Shown here: positions 1 through 9,048 of the stretch, one piece after another
Position numbering within the stretch: the first letter of the stretch is position 1
Layout: every line of letters begins with the position of its first letter
Assembly (NCBI GenBank): GCA_025056565.1
Contig: JANWWA010000009.1
Coordinates: 61,461 to 125,460, forward strand
Direction: 5' to 3'
Source: Chloroherpetonaceae bacterium
GTDB taxonomy: Bacteria > Bacteroidota > Chlorobiia > Chlorobiales > Thermochlorobacteraceae
Length of the DNA stretch: 64,000 nt
Notes under the pieces: generated by a model
Database searches by the model: none
Seen by the model: the letters and a program-made list of their open reading frames with translations, nothing else
What the model was told of the DNA's origin: nothing
Translations under genes and position numbers: made by a program

Positions 1-309
1 ACTGGTTTTGCAATTGAATTGCCAGAAGGTTATGAAGCTCAGTTGCGTCCGCGCAGCGGATTGGCGTTGCGATATGCGATCTCGCTAGCCAACTCACCAG
101 CGACAATTGATGCAGATTATCGTGGCGAAGTAAAAGTTATTCTCATCAATCATGGCAAAGTGCCCTTTCAGGTGCAGCATGGCGACCGTATTGCACAGAT
201 GGTAATTGCCAAAGTAGAGCGCGCAAACTGCGTGGAAGTAAGTGCACTCTCTGAAACCGCACGAGGCACGGGAGGATTCGGTCATACGGGTCTCTCGACA
301 CATTCTTAG
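1..309 (+). CDS. dut: dUTP diphosphatase, 3' part (5' end outside window)
   Basis: Hydrolyses dUTP to dUMP and pyrophosphate, keeping uracil out of DNA and supplying dUMP for thymidylate synthesis. The reading frame is open from base 1, so the N terminus lies outside the window. Visible family motifs are RPRSGLA (motif 2), a motif 3 region around [12 protein letters not shown] with the catalytic Asp, GDRIAQMV (motif 4) and the C-terminal glycine-rich [10 protein letters not shown] (motif 5) that closes over the nucleotide. The histidine in GFGHTG replaces the common serine. About 100 residues are visible, against roughly 145-150 for a full trimeric dUTPase. mgsA follows after about 100 bases. 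Confidence 0.93.
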   Translation, partial: TGFAIELPEGYEAQLRPRSGLALRYAISLANSPATIDADYRGEVKVILINHGKVPFQVQHGDRIAQMVIAKVERANCVEVSALSETARGTGGFGHTGLSTHS

Positions 310-409
310 GTGCATCAGCAAAAAACGATGGGAAAAAGAAAGTAAGGCAATTCACTTTGTGCGCTCGACTGGCCCTAACGCATTATGTCTAACGCAACCA
401 AATAACACA

Positions 410-871
410 ATGGCAGTGCTGCGCATACCGCTTCCCTTTCAGAAACGCATTGCGCTGGTAGCACACGATAACAAGAAGCAGGAACTACTGGATTGGGCTG
501 ATTTCAACCGTGAAGTATTGGCTCAGCATATTCTGTTCGCAACGGGCACAACAGGGCAGTTGCTCGAGACACACATCGGTCTAAGGGTGCAAAAACTGAA
601 AAGCGGCCCTTTGGGCGGCGACCAGCAAATCGGGGCAAAAATTTCGGAAAATGAGATTGATATGCTGCTTTTCTTTTGGGACCCGCTGGAGCCACAACCA
701 CATGACCCAGATGTGAAAGCGCTGCTGAGAATTGCGGTGGTGTGGAACATTCCTATTGCTTGCAATCGCGCTACAGCGGATTTTTTGATTGCTTCGCCGC
801 TGATGACGTCTTCGTATGAGAGACTGGTGCCTGACTTTGAAGATTATCTCAGCCGTCTTCACAAATCATAG
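410..871 (+). CDS. mgsA: Methylglyoxal synthase
   Basis: Converts dihydroxyacetone phosphate to methylglyoxal and phosphate, a bypass of lower glycolysis used under phosphate limitation or sugar-phosphate overload. The 153-residue product matches the family length. It shows the N-terminal [14 protein letters not shown] segment, [10 protein letters not shown] (phosphate-binding), [11 protein letters not shown], and [17 protein letters not shown] with the catalytic aspartates, then [10 protein letters not shown]. The frame is open further upstream to 242, but the family N terminus begins at the ATG at 410. The gene makes sense alongside tpiA (24226-24984), which consumes the same substrate. Confidence 0.95.
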   Translation: MAVLRIPLPFQKRIALVAHDNKKQELLDWADFNREVLAQHILFATGTTGQLLETHIGLRVQKLKSGPLGGDQQIGAKISENEIDMLLFFWDPLEPQPHDPDVKALLRIAVVWNIPIACNRATADFLIASPLMTSSYERLVPDFEDYLSRLHKS

Positions 872-908
872 CATAAGAAGTAAGTTGAGAACAGCAAACA
901 CTAAAAGT

Positions 909-936
909 TTGTTACGACTGAAAATTGCGCTATCTT
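909..936 (+). promoter_or_regulatory. Putative sigma-70-like promoter of the desaturase gene
   Basis: TTGTTA at 909-914 and TATCTT at 931-936 are separated by 16 bases, in front of the ATG at 969. The TATCTT hexamer recurs upstream of other genes in this window (rimP, CZB gene at 48707, tpiA, aldolase). This is a sequence match only. Confidence 0.45.
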
Positions 937-968
937 GTTATCAGTAATCTCAAAAAACTTCAACTTTT

Positions 969-2105
969 ATGCACGCCACACAATCAAAGCCACAATACAA
1001 TTGGATGAACATTACATTCATTGTTGGCACAACGGCTGCAGCTTTGTTCGGAACAGCCTACTGGCTATGGAGCGGACGCTTTAATTGGGCGACTGTTGGA
1101 CTAACCGCATTTTACTTTCTTGCTACAGGACTTGCGATTACAGCGGGGTATCACCGTCTTTTCTCACATCGAAGTTATGAAGCAGCTGCACCCGTCAAGT
1201 GGTTTTTTGTCTTCTTCGGCGCAGCTGCGTTTCAAGGCACCGTGATTGACTGGAGCTATGACCATCGCATTCATCACCGCTACGAGGATACAGAGCGCGA
1301 CCCTTATGGTATTCAGAAGGGATTTTGGTTTGCTCATGTAGGCTGGCTGTTTACAAAGACATGGAACGCTGATGAAAGCAAGGTCAAAGACCTCTGGGCA
1401 GAGCCACTGCTGCGTTTTCAGCATCATTATTACATTCCTATTGCAACGCTGATGTGCTTTGTGTTGCCGATGGGATTGGGAGCACTATGGGGTGATGCAT
1501 TCGGCGGCCTGTTCGTTGCAGGGGCATTCCGTCTGGTCGTCAATCATCACTTTACTTGGTTGATCAATTCACTGTGCCACTACGCAGGCTCGCGTCCTTA
1601 CTCAGATAGCATTACGGCAAGAGACAACTGGTTCACTGCGCTTTTTACATACGGAGAGGGATACCACAACTTCCATCACACTTTTCCAAGCGACTACCGC
1701 AACGGTGTGCGCTGGTTTGACTACGACCCAACAAAGTGGCTGATTGGTCTCTTATCTCAGGTTGGACTGGCTTGGAACCTGCGTCGCGTAAGTCCAGAGA
1801 GGATTTTAGAGCGACGCGTGGCGCTGCAAGAGAAATACCTCATAGAACGACTAAGCCGCCGCGCACCAGCGGCAACTTCATGGGCTACACAGATGATTGC
1901 GACCGCTAAAGCACACCTTAATACGGCAGCAGGACAGCTGTCGCACCTACGAGAGCACTACCAAAGCCTGAAGGCACAGAAAGGCGAAGAGTTTGCTCAT
2001 CAGCTCGAGGAAGCCAAGCGGAAACTCAAGCAGGCACAACTGGAGTTTAGGCGCAGCGTGGCAATGTGGCAAACCATGGCGCGAGGCTTAGCTAAACTGG
2101 CCTAG
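969..2105 (+). CDS. Membrane fatty-acid desaturase (stearoyl-CoA 9-desaturase family)
   Basis: A di-iron, oxygen-dependent enzyme that introduces a cis double bond into acyl chains in the membrane. The three histidine boxes are present: HRLFSH (about residues 62-67), DHRIHH (99-103) and HNFHH (around 233), set between hydrophobic membrane-hairpin segments (about 15-55, 75-95, 155-190). The 378-residue protein is longer than many bacterial homologues because of a charged, helical C-terminal tail from about residue 290 onward, rich in Lys, Glu, Gln and Ala. The reaction needs O2, so the gene argues for life with oxygen. The electron donor is not encoded next to it. The intergenic stretch after it (2106-2311) has GC-rich inverted bases followed by a short T run near 2160, possibly a terminator but not convincing. 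Confidence 0.9.
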   Translation: MHATQSKPQYNWMNITFIVGTTAAALFGTAYWLWSGRFNWATVGLTAFYFLATGLAITAGYHRLFSHRSYEAAAPVKWFFVFFGAAAFQGTVIDWSYDHRIHHRYEDTERDPYGIQKGFWFAHVGWLFTKTWNADESKVKDLWAEPLLRFQHHYYIPIATLMCFVLPMGLGALWGDAFGGLFVAGAFRLVVNHHFTWLINSLCHYAGSRPYSDSITARDNWFTALFTYGEGYHNFHHTFPSDYRNGVRWFDYDPTKWLIGLLSQVGLAWNLRRVSPERILERRVALQEKYLIERLSRRAPAATSWATQMIATAKAHLNTAAGQLSHLREHYQSLKAQKGEEFAHQLEEAKRKLKQAQLEFRRSVAMWQTMARGLAKLA

Positions 2106-2311
2106 TTATTCCACTACAAAACGTGGTGAAGCGAGGCAACATCGCGTTGCTTTGCGCTGCGCTTTTTATTTCTCTCTGCGAACGGAAGTTACTGAATGCC
2201 TTATGAAGGTTACAGGAGACGAAAGTGTATAGCCTAGTTTTTGACCGCAAGTGAGGCTCTAAGAGAGGGAGCAGAGCTTGCACAAGCAAATTATAAATCA
2301 CAACTGCAGCC

Positions 2312-3865
2312 ATGCTCGAGGATCTTCAGCTCATCTCTGAGGCAATTGGACATACTGCTATCGGCGCCAGTGTTGATGGGTGGGGAGTGCCGCAGTTAGG
2401 GCGCGTGGTGATTTTGGATATCCTACCAGAGCGTCAAGAGGTTCTCTTCTATGATGCTGACCAGACAGGTCTGCTGGAGAATACGCTCCACAACCCCAAG
2501 ATGAGCTTATCTATCACAAATGTGAGAACGTTCAATGGCAGGCAAGTAAAGGGTTTAGTGACGCTGTCAGAGGGCGTGATGCCTATAACGGCAGCAGGCA
2601 AGCTGCGATACGCTGAAGCAATTCGGAAAGGCGTGCGACATTTTGCCACGATGCGCATTGCTGAGATTTACGATGTGATTCAAAAAGACAAGCATTTGCG
2701 CGAGCCAGATTGGAAAGGTAAGGCTTTTTCGGAGTATGACCATCTGCGCATAGAGTATCCGCTCTTTTCTCCTACTGCCTTAGAGCCACAAAGCTATCCA
2801 CAATTTCAGCGACAATTTGCGCCGTTCTTTACCACCCTCTTTGCGCAGCGATATCCAGGCTATGTTGGCACAGTCGAACTGAGAGGCGCACCAAACATCA
2901 GCCCGCGTTTCATTATCGCAGCACAAGAAAACTTTCTGCTCTGGGGTGATCGATTCAAGAACAAAACTTTCTTCAATTTTTCTCGCCCAAGCCCCATCAC
3001 GGTCTTTGCACCAAATCCTGAGACAGGTGAGGCTTTCTTATTCAAAGGCTGGGCACGATTTCACTTTTTTGGCAAAACAGTGGTGATGGTGAACGAAGCA
3101 TGGCATCAAATTGGCTTTAAAGACCCCATGCAAGCTGTGCACTTCTACCCCGAAGAGATTGAGCGGATTTTACCACAGCAAAACATGCAGCGCTACTACG
3201 AAGCACGTCCGCGCGAAAAATGGCTGCCTCCGCCTGTTCTGACCGAGCAGCGCCGTGTTCAGAGTGGCTCTGCCGAAGTGGAAAAAGGAATCACAGCAAA
3301 CAAGCTTGAGGCTCTGCCACGACCAACAATTGGCGTTGCTGGTGATAGGATGCCTCGTACAGACACGCGTCTCAGGGCAATTATGCTCTCTGATGAGCCG
3401 TTAGCATTGGAACTGGTTGCGCCGTTGAAGCCAGATATTGATGTGTCTATTGTGCCGCTTGAGCGCTACGACCGCAGTTACCTTGTCAAGACCGATGTGG
3501 TAATGGCGGTATTTGGTAACCGTGCAACCGAAGTGGATTTGTTCTACCTGCGTTGCCTGCTGGATGCGGCAGCATTTTATAGCGAAACCAGCGGAGAGCA
3601 TGCCGCCGTGCGCTTCATTGTTTTCATCGCCGCATTTGAAAAATCACCTTCGCTGAAGGCGATGATGAACGCGCTGGAAATTTATGTCAAGATGCTCAAT
3701 CAAGTCGGTAAAACGAAAGTGGAACTCATGTTTATTTGGCTTCCAGCACACCTCGATGCTAAAGCCCTCAAAGCCGATGTGCGCCAGCGTGTGTCAAGCT
3801 TGCTGTTTGCAAGTGAGTTTGGCGAACTCAATTACCTCAGATTGCATGATACCATAGACTCTTAG
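2312..3865 (+). CDS. Unrecognised 517-residue protein with two split-barrel-like regions
   Basis: I do not recognise this gene as a named family. Residues about 20-105 resemble an FMN-binding split barrel of the pyridoxamine 5'-phosphate oxidase superfamily (VVILDILPERQEVLFYD, then a strand region ending VKGLVTLSEG). A second region, about 185-290, has a similar strand pattern (GTVELRGAPNISPRFIIAAQ ... AFLFKGWARF). The C-terminal part, about 365-517, is soluble alpha/beta and unlike anything I can name. No signal peptide or membrane helix is visible. Start is the ATG at 2312. It stands alone between a desaturase and a decayed gene, so context gives no function. Redox or flavin binding is only inference. 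Confidence 0.7.
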   Translation: MLEDLQLISEAIGHTAIGASVDGWGVPQLGRVVILDILPERQEVLFYDADQTGLLENTLHNPKMSLSITNVRTFNGRQVKGLVTLSEGVMPITAAGKLRYAEAIRKGVRHFATMRIAEIYDVIQKDKHLREPDWKGKAFSEYDHLRIEYPLFSPTALEPQSYPQFQRQFAPFFTTLFAQRYPGYVGTVELRGAPNISPRFIIAAQENFLLWGDRFKNKTFFNFSRPSPITVFAPNPETGEAFLFKGWARFHFFGKTVVMVNEAWHQIGFKDPMQAVHFYPEEIERILPQQNMQRYYEARPREKWLPPPVLTEQRRVQSGSAEVEKGITANKLEALPRPTIGVAGDRMPRTDTRLRAIMLSDEPLALELVAPLKPDIDVSIVPLERYDRSYLVKTDVVMAVFGNRATEVDLFYLRCLLDAAAFYSETSGEHAAVRFIVFIAAFEKSPSLKAMMNALEIYVKMLNQVGKTKVELMFIWLPAHLDAKALKADVRQRVSSLLFASEFGELNYLRLHDTIDS

Positions 3866-4127
3866 GCGGAGCAAGAATTGCGCTCAAAACACGCTTAGAG
3901 TAAAAAACAGCTGCATGCACAAAGAGCAGCGATTCACCCACATGCAGAGCACGACTATTGTATGCAGTGCTTGCTTACTTCAATGGAGCGTCCCGCTTAG
4001 GCTTCAACAAAAATGCTCTCACAATTTTTCAAAATGTCCGCCACTTTTGCTGTGGCGCGCTACTACCTTTGACCACATTTCAAAGCATATCAGGTTGATT
4101 GCTGCGGCTAACCTGTAATGTGCACAG

Positions 4128-5749
4128 ATGCTGAACGATACGGTTGCACAAGCGTAGGTCTGCCTTTGCATTTATTGCGTCTCTCGCTGCGACCCAGACG
4201 GCAACGCCAAATCACAAGTTGTCTCAACAAGTGTCGCTTACCCGCAAGCGCTTGCTATTGCGCCAAAGTTCATCAACAAATATGAACTTCAAGATCAAAT
4301 CACGCTGCGCTGTGCTGCAAAGAGCACTCAAAGCTTTGGCATTCATGCGTTTCGACGTGCAGGTGATGGCGCATTCGAACCGATAAATGCTGCCTATACG
4401 ATTGAGCGCGTATCTGCAAGATGGGACAGCCTTATCATCACACTGATGGACTCAATGGTTGCACAGTCCAAGTATTACCAATACTTCATTGTGCCGAAGG
4501 ATGACTACGGCAACACGGGCGCACCCTCCGACACCGTGTTTGCCACCACTTTTGACTGTCGCCAGATTCCCTTGCCTGACAACCTGCGCGCGCTGAACGC
4601 ACCCAGCGTTGCAGGCTTGCCACTCTCGTGGCGAATGATAAGCATGACCAATGTCGTGAGCGTGGACATTCTTCGCAGCACTGATTCCGAAAAAGGCTTT
4701 GAGCGCACTCCAACCGTGCTGCCCACGCAAACCACCTACCTTGACGAAAGCGCCGAACCGATGCAGCGCTATTTCTACCTCTTGGTGATAACTGGTCCGT
4801 TTGGTGAGCGTTCTCAGCCCAGTGCGATGGCGTTTGGTATTTACGAAAACCCACTGCCACCAATGCCGCCACGTCTGGTAAAAGCAGAAGGCATCAAAAA
4901 TGGCGTGCAGCTTAGCATTGAAACGAGCGACCCGACCATCATCGGCTACCGCATCTATCGCAATGCACGCTACGGCGACTCACTTCGGCTCATCTCTGGA
5001 CTAGTGCCACTTGCAAAGATTGAAGAGACCGTGTTTATAGATTCCGCTTTGGTTCTAAGCGGACGGCAGTCTTACGGCTATGCCGTGCGCGCCGAAAGCA
5101 AGAGCCACGTGCTCAGCAATTTTTCTGACACACTTTACGCACGCCCAGCAATTGCCTTCGACTTACCAACGCCGATGGGACTGTCTGCCACGCAACCCAA
5201 CGGCAAGTTTCAAAAGACCGTGAGTCTATTCTGGCTGGAGCTGACGCCTACGACGATGCGATTTCAGGCTACCGTGTCTATTGACGCAAAGTGATGCCGA
5301 AAGGAAAGACAGACTTCAAGCCACTTTTTGATTCGCTGCTTTCGGCGGAGCAAAATTACCTCATTGATACAACACTCTCGAAGTTTGGCGTCTATGAATA
5401 CGCTGTGCAGGCGCTTGGCAGATTTGAGTCAAAGAGCGCAATGAGTGAGCCTGTGCGCATAGAGTACAAGAAACTGCCGCTTGTGCCGCCCGCAGATGTG
5501 CGCGCCACCGCCACAGCGGAAGGCGTGAAAATTACATGGGGCGAGACGATGCAAGAGCGACTGTCGGGCTACAAACTCTATCACTATGAGCGTGGCAAAA
5601 TACCCGCCATGTTAGCCACACTGAAGCCCAATCAGCGAGAATTTCTGGACAAGTCTGCAAAAAAAGCACACTGTATTTTTACTTTGTTACCAGTGTGGAA
5701 AAAGACGGCGAAAAGCACGCCGAGTGAAGGAGTAAGCTTGCGTCCGTAA
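4128..5749 (+). pseudogene. Decayed fibronectin-type-III-like secreted protein gene
   Basis: A FN3-like protein can be followed only by changing frame several times. Frame A (ATG 4128) meets a stop at 4155-4157, then continues as SQVVSTSVAYPQALAIAPKF and on to about 5230 with FN3-style segments (ISMTNVVSVDILRST, TIIGYRIYRNARYG, QSYGYAVRAESKSH). At about 5233 the frame shifts: GADAYDDAISGYRVY follows in another frame, then a TGA at 5282, then MPKGKTDFKPLF through to about 5655. A run of seven A at about 5658 shifts again to STLYFYFVTSVEKDGEKHAE. The last residues SEGVSLRP belong to yet another frame ending at 5749. At least three frame changes and two stops mean it is not translated whole. It precedes an OmpA-family gene and was probably an exported surface protein. 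The 262 bases before it hold no gene I can support. Confidence 0.7.
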
Positions 5750-5926
5750 TATCAGCACTAAAAGACGCTGGTTAGCCAGAAAGAGTTGCAAGGCAGTGCT
5801 TCTTTTGGAAGAAAACGCGCAAAAGAGCGTATATTCGCAAAACACCGAAAGCTGAAAAATTTGCAGCGAGCGGTGCAAGAAAAGGGGCTGCAAATGCATC
5901 AGCGGTGAGAATCCCTAATACCTGCC

Positions 5927-8182
5927 GTGCGATACAACAGTTTCCGCTGGATACTGCTGCTCTGCTTAGCCATGAATGCGGCGCTGCTGAAGGCGCAAAG
6001 CAGCGTGGACAACACGCTCAGTATCTCTTTGGGTGGTGCAGGGTCTGCATACTTGGGCGCCATTCCGGGAATGGAGTTAAATCCAGCGCGTTTAGCCGCC
6101 TTTGAATATCACCCACGTCGGTTCAGCTTCTCTATTCTGCCGATTGGGCTATCGGTGCAAAACAATGCCTTCAACATTGAAAGCTACAACCGCTTTTTGG
6201 GACGGCAGAGCCGCAATGTGCCAGAGACACGCACGACCACGTTTTGGACAGCACAAGACAAAGAAGCAATTCTGGAGCAGGTGCCAGATATGTGGCGACT
6301 GAATGTAGGCGCAAACATTCAGCTCTTTGGCATAGCGCTCAATATCTCCGACAACATTGGCGCAGTCGGCTTCTCCGTCCGAGACTATGCTGGCACGCGG
6401 CTTGCAATCAACAAATCTTACTTAGACCTTGCGCTGAATGGCAATGCGAACTTGCTGGGACAGACGATTGAATCACGCGGAACTAACCTGAGGGGCTGGT
6501 GGCATCGAGAGTTTGCGCTTATCTACGCACGAGAGTTTCGCTTGCCCGAGTCTATTCGATTTCAAAACTTCTATGCAGGACTGGCCTTGAAATATGTGCA
6601 AGTCTTTGCGTTTGCGCATCTGGATAACCAGTCTACCATCTTTACCTCGCGCACGGGCGATAGCTTGGCAATGCGGCTAAGTTACCAGTGGACGGCTGCT
6701 GTGCCAGAGAGAATCCCAGTGATTCTATCACCTGAGGCACTGGGGAGTGGATTCGGCGTGGATGTGGGCATTTCTGCAGAAGTTTATCGCGGTTTGACAA
6801 TTGGACTAAGCTTGAATAACATCGGTGGTCTGTCGTTCTCTGGCAGTCAGGTGCAGCAGCGACTAGCGGATACGACTGTTCGTTTTACAGGCTTTACAGA
6901 TCCATTTGATGACCAGAAAACCCAGCGTGAGATTGATAGTCTCCGCAAAGCAATTGAGCACGTTCGTCCAAGTCAAGCACCATTCGGCTTTGCATTGCCT
7001 ACCGTCCTCCGCTTAGGCACCGCATTTGACCTAAGGAAATACAGCGACCTGCCGCTAACGCTAATGCTCGACTGGGTGCAAGGCGTAAATACGAACTTTG
7101 GCAATACCACTATGCCACTGGTGGCATTTGGCGTAGAGTGGCGTGCCGTGCCAACCCTCCCTATTCGAGCAGGATTGCGCATCGGGGGTAATGAATTGCC
7201 AGCCTTAGCGTTTGGCATCTCATTTGACACACCAGAAGCAGCATTTGACCTTGCAACGCGAGATGTGTTGGGATTTTTTTCGCCAAGTGCAGCAAAGCAG
7301 TTCTCTGTAAGTGTCGGAATGCGCTTCCGTCTCTTTAAGCCGAGTGAGGCTTTGCCACCTGAGCAATGCTATGCACCAGTGGTGGCATACCATCCCTTGC
7401 CAGTGGTGGAGGCAGTGGTAGGGCGCAATCGAATTGAGTACGGTGATTCTACATTGCTGGTCTGGACAACCTTAGATGCAGATTCCGTATTCATTGAGCC
7501 AGAATTGGGTAAAGTGGCGGTCAAGGGGGCTCGGACCATAAGGCCAAGTGCCACCACCACCTACCTCATTCGTGCCAAAAATCGCTATGGTGAGTTGATA
7601 GGAGCGGCTCACGTCAGAGTTGAACCAAAGCCCAAAGTTGAGCCACCTCCCAAGCCTGTGCCGCTTGCAAAAGTTGGCGATAAGCTGGCAGTGCGCATCA
7701 ATTTTGCACTGAACAAGTATCAAATCCCAAAAAACGAACAATTTAAGCTCGATACACTGGTAGCGCTCTTGCAGACCAAAGAGCGAGAGAAGTTTGTCGT
7801 AGAAATTTCAGGACACACAGATAACACAGGTAAAGGCAAGCTAAAGCCCAAAGGCTCAAAAGAATCTATGGAGCAGTTTGAAAAGCGGCGTTTGCAGTTT
7901 GAGAAAGCTCGTAAGCAATATAATCTTGCCCTGTCGCTAAGGCGTGCGCAATCGGTGCGGGATTACTTAGTCGGGAAGGGAATTGATGCGCGGCGTATCA
8001 CCGTGCGCGGCGCAGGTGAGGAAGAACCGATTGCCAGTAACGACACCGAAGAAGGACGCGCTCAAAACCGCCGAATGGAAGCTAAAATTATCAGCGAACT
8101 CTCTGAGCCACTCTTGCCGCAGAAAGATGTATTGCGCAAAAAAACGCGCAAGAAAGTGGCTGACAATGTAATTAGGAGGTAA
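5927..8182 (+). CDS. OmpA-family outer-membrane protein with N-terminal barrel
   Basis: A 751-residue envelope protein. Residues 1-24 are a signal peptide (basic start, hydrophobic FRWILLLCLAMNAALLKAQ). Residues about 30-470 look like a membrane barrel of the kind seen in Bacteroidota/Chlorobiota (alternating aromatic/polar strands, ISLGGAGSAYLGAIPGMELN at the start). Residues about 480-560 are a small Ig-like linker, then a proline-rich spacer PKPKVEPPPKPVP. The C-terminal OmpA domain (about 580-725) binds peptidoglycan: INFALNKYQIP, ISGHTDNTG, NLALSLRRAQSVRDYL, NRRMEAKI. A charged insertion of about 35 residues splits this domain after GHTDNTG. The start is GTG at 5927, chosen because it gives the complete signal peptide. 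Role: anchoring the outer membrane to the wall. Confidence 0.85.
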   Translation: MRYNSFRWILLLCLAMNAALLKAQSSVDNTLSISLGGAGSAYLGAIPGMELNPARLAAFEYHPRRFSFSILPIGLSVQNNAFNIESYNRFLGRQSRNVPETRTTTFWTAQDKEAILEQVPDMWRLNVGANIQLFGIALNISDNIGAVGFSVRDYAGTRLAINKSYLDLALNGNANLLGQTIESRGTNLRGWWHREFALIYAREFRLPESIRFQNFYAGLALKYVQVFAFAHLDNQSTIFTSRTGDSLAMRLSYQWTAAVPERIPVILSPEALGSGFGVDVGISAEVYRGLTIGLSLNNIGGLSFSGSQVQQRLADTTVRFTGFTDPFDDQKTQREIDSLRKAIEHVRPSQAPFGFALPTVLRLGTAFDLRKYSDLPLTLMLDWVQGVNTNFGNTTMPLVAFGVEWRAVPTLPIRAGLRIGGNELPALAFGISFDTPEAAFDLATRDVLGFFSPSAAKQFSVSVGMRFRLFKPSEALPPEQCYAPVVAYHPLPVVEAVVGRNRIEYGDSTLLVWTTLDADSVFIEPELGKVAVKGARTIRPSATTTYLIRAKNRYGELIGAAHVRVEPKPKVEPPPKPVPLAKVGDKLAVRINFALNKYQIPKNEQFKLDTLVALLQTKEREKFVVEISGHTDNTGKGKLKPKGSKESMEQFEKRRLQFEKARKQYNLALSLRRAQSVRDYLVGKGIDARRITVRGAGEEEPIASNDTEEGRAQNRRMEAKIISELSEPLLPQKDVLRKKTRKKVADNVIRR

Positions 8183-8324
8183 TCACCATCGAAAGCACAT
8201 TTGAGGACAGCGCTTGGCACTCTCTGAGCAGCGTTGGGGTGATGTGTGCCTTCACGAAGGGGAGAACAAAATGGTAAGCAAATGCAGAGGATGAGGTTTT
8301 GAACACTTTTGAAGTAAGACGAAT

Positions 8325-8353
8325 TTGAAAAAAAAGAGAAAGATTGCTATCTT
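8325..8353 (+). promoter_or_regulatory. Promoter of the rimP-nusA-infB operon
   Basis: TTGAAA at 8325-8330 and TATCTT at 8348-8353 are separated by exactly 17 bases, a canonical sigma-70 arrangement. Initiation would be about 8360, so the transcript would carry the 8391-8413 hairpin in a leader of about 80 bases before the rimP start. Confidence 0.6.
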
Positions 8354-8390
8354 CGGCGCAAGGCTGTTACTATCCGTGTTCCGTATGTGG

Positions 8391-8413
8391 AGTGGGAAAA
8401 TCCCACTTTTTTT
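8391..8413 (+). terminator. Intrinsic-terminator-like hairpin in the rimP leader (possible attenuator)
   Basis: AGTGGGA at 8391-8397 pairs perfectly with TCCCACT at 8401-8407 across a loop of three A, and seven T follow (8407-8413). It sits about 27 bases upstream of the rimP start and downstream of a good promoter, so it is placed to terminate part of the transcription before the operon. NusA, encoded in the same operon, acts on such hairpins, which would allow autoregulation. That role is inference. Confidence 0.7.
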
Positions 8414-8439
8414 GTTCTCATAAAGCAAAAAGACGGCTT

Positions 8440-9018
8440 GTGACGACAGTGTCTCGCATTGAGCGAGCAAAAGAGTGGGTTGTAGAACAACTGCAGCGTT
8501 TCTCGGACGCAGCAGGCGCGCACGTTGCGCCACAGAAGGAAGTCTATCTAGTCGAATTTGTGATGCGTAACGTGAATGGGCGCGACATTGTAGAAATCTA
8601 TGCAGATACCGATGCGGGTATCACCATTGAAGAGTGCGCCCAGCTCACGCGCCAAATCTTAGAGGAAATTGAGCGGAGTGCGGAGGCGCAGGAAATTTTC
8701 GGTGAAAATTTTCGCTTGGAAATTTCTTCGCCGGGAGTGTCTCGTCCGCTGAGCTTGTTGCGTCAGTATCGAAAAAATATTGGTCGACGCCTACAGGTGC
8801 GATACGCATCAGCCGATGCAAGCGTGCAGACCGTAACGGGCACACTGCTGGCAGTTCGAGAAACAGAACACAGTGGAGCGGAGATAGTGCTTGACATAGC
8901 CCAAAGAGCAAAACGAGCCGCAAAAAGCAAGGATACGGGAACAACAGCCGAAGCAAAGCAAACCATTCACATACCGCTTTGCCAAATTCGTGAAGCGGTC
9001 GTGCAAGTTGAATTGTAG
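8440..9018 (+). CDS. rimP: Ribosome maturation factor RimP
   Basis: Needed for maturation of the 30S subunit. The protein of about 192 residues shows the family pattern: an N-terminal domain with VYLVEFVMRNVNGRDIVEIY, the segment TIEECAQLTRQILEEIE, and FRLEISSPGVSRPL (the conserved SSPG-x-x-RPL motif), then a C-terminal Sm-like barrel region (RLQVRYAS ... GTLLAV ... IPLCQIREAVVQ). A basic insertion KRAAKSKDTGTTAEAK lengthens the C-terminal domain. The frame is open upstream to 8344 but crosses the leader terminator, so a GTG at 8440 (or 8449) is the likely start. First gene of the nusA-infB operon. Confidence 0.9.
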   Translation: MTTVSRIERAKEWVVEQLQRFSDAAGAHVAPQKEVYLVEFVMRNVNGRDIVEIYADTDAGITIEECAQLTRQILEEIERSAEAQEIFGENFRLEISSPGVSRPLSLLRQYRKNIGRRLQVRYASADASVQTVTGTLLAVRETEHSGAEIVLDIAQRAKRAAKSKDTGTTAEAKQTIHIPLCQIREAVVQVEL

Positions 9019-9048
9019 GACTATTTTTCACTTGAACCATCTACGATT

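Noticed and set aside
3915..4118. Rightward 67-codon frame before the FN3-like pseudogene
   Set aside because: Low-complexity translation without signal peptide or domain; more likely part of the decayed region.
8344..8439. N-terminal extension of rimP
   Set aside because: It would be translated through the promoter leader and the intrinsic terminator hairpin; the GTG at 8440 fits the family start.
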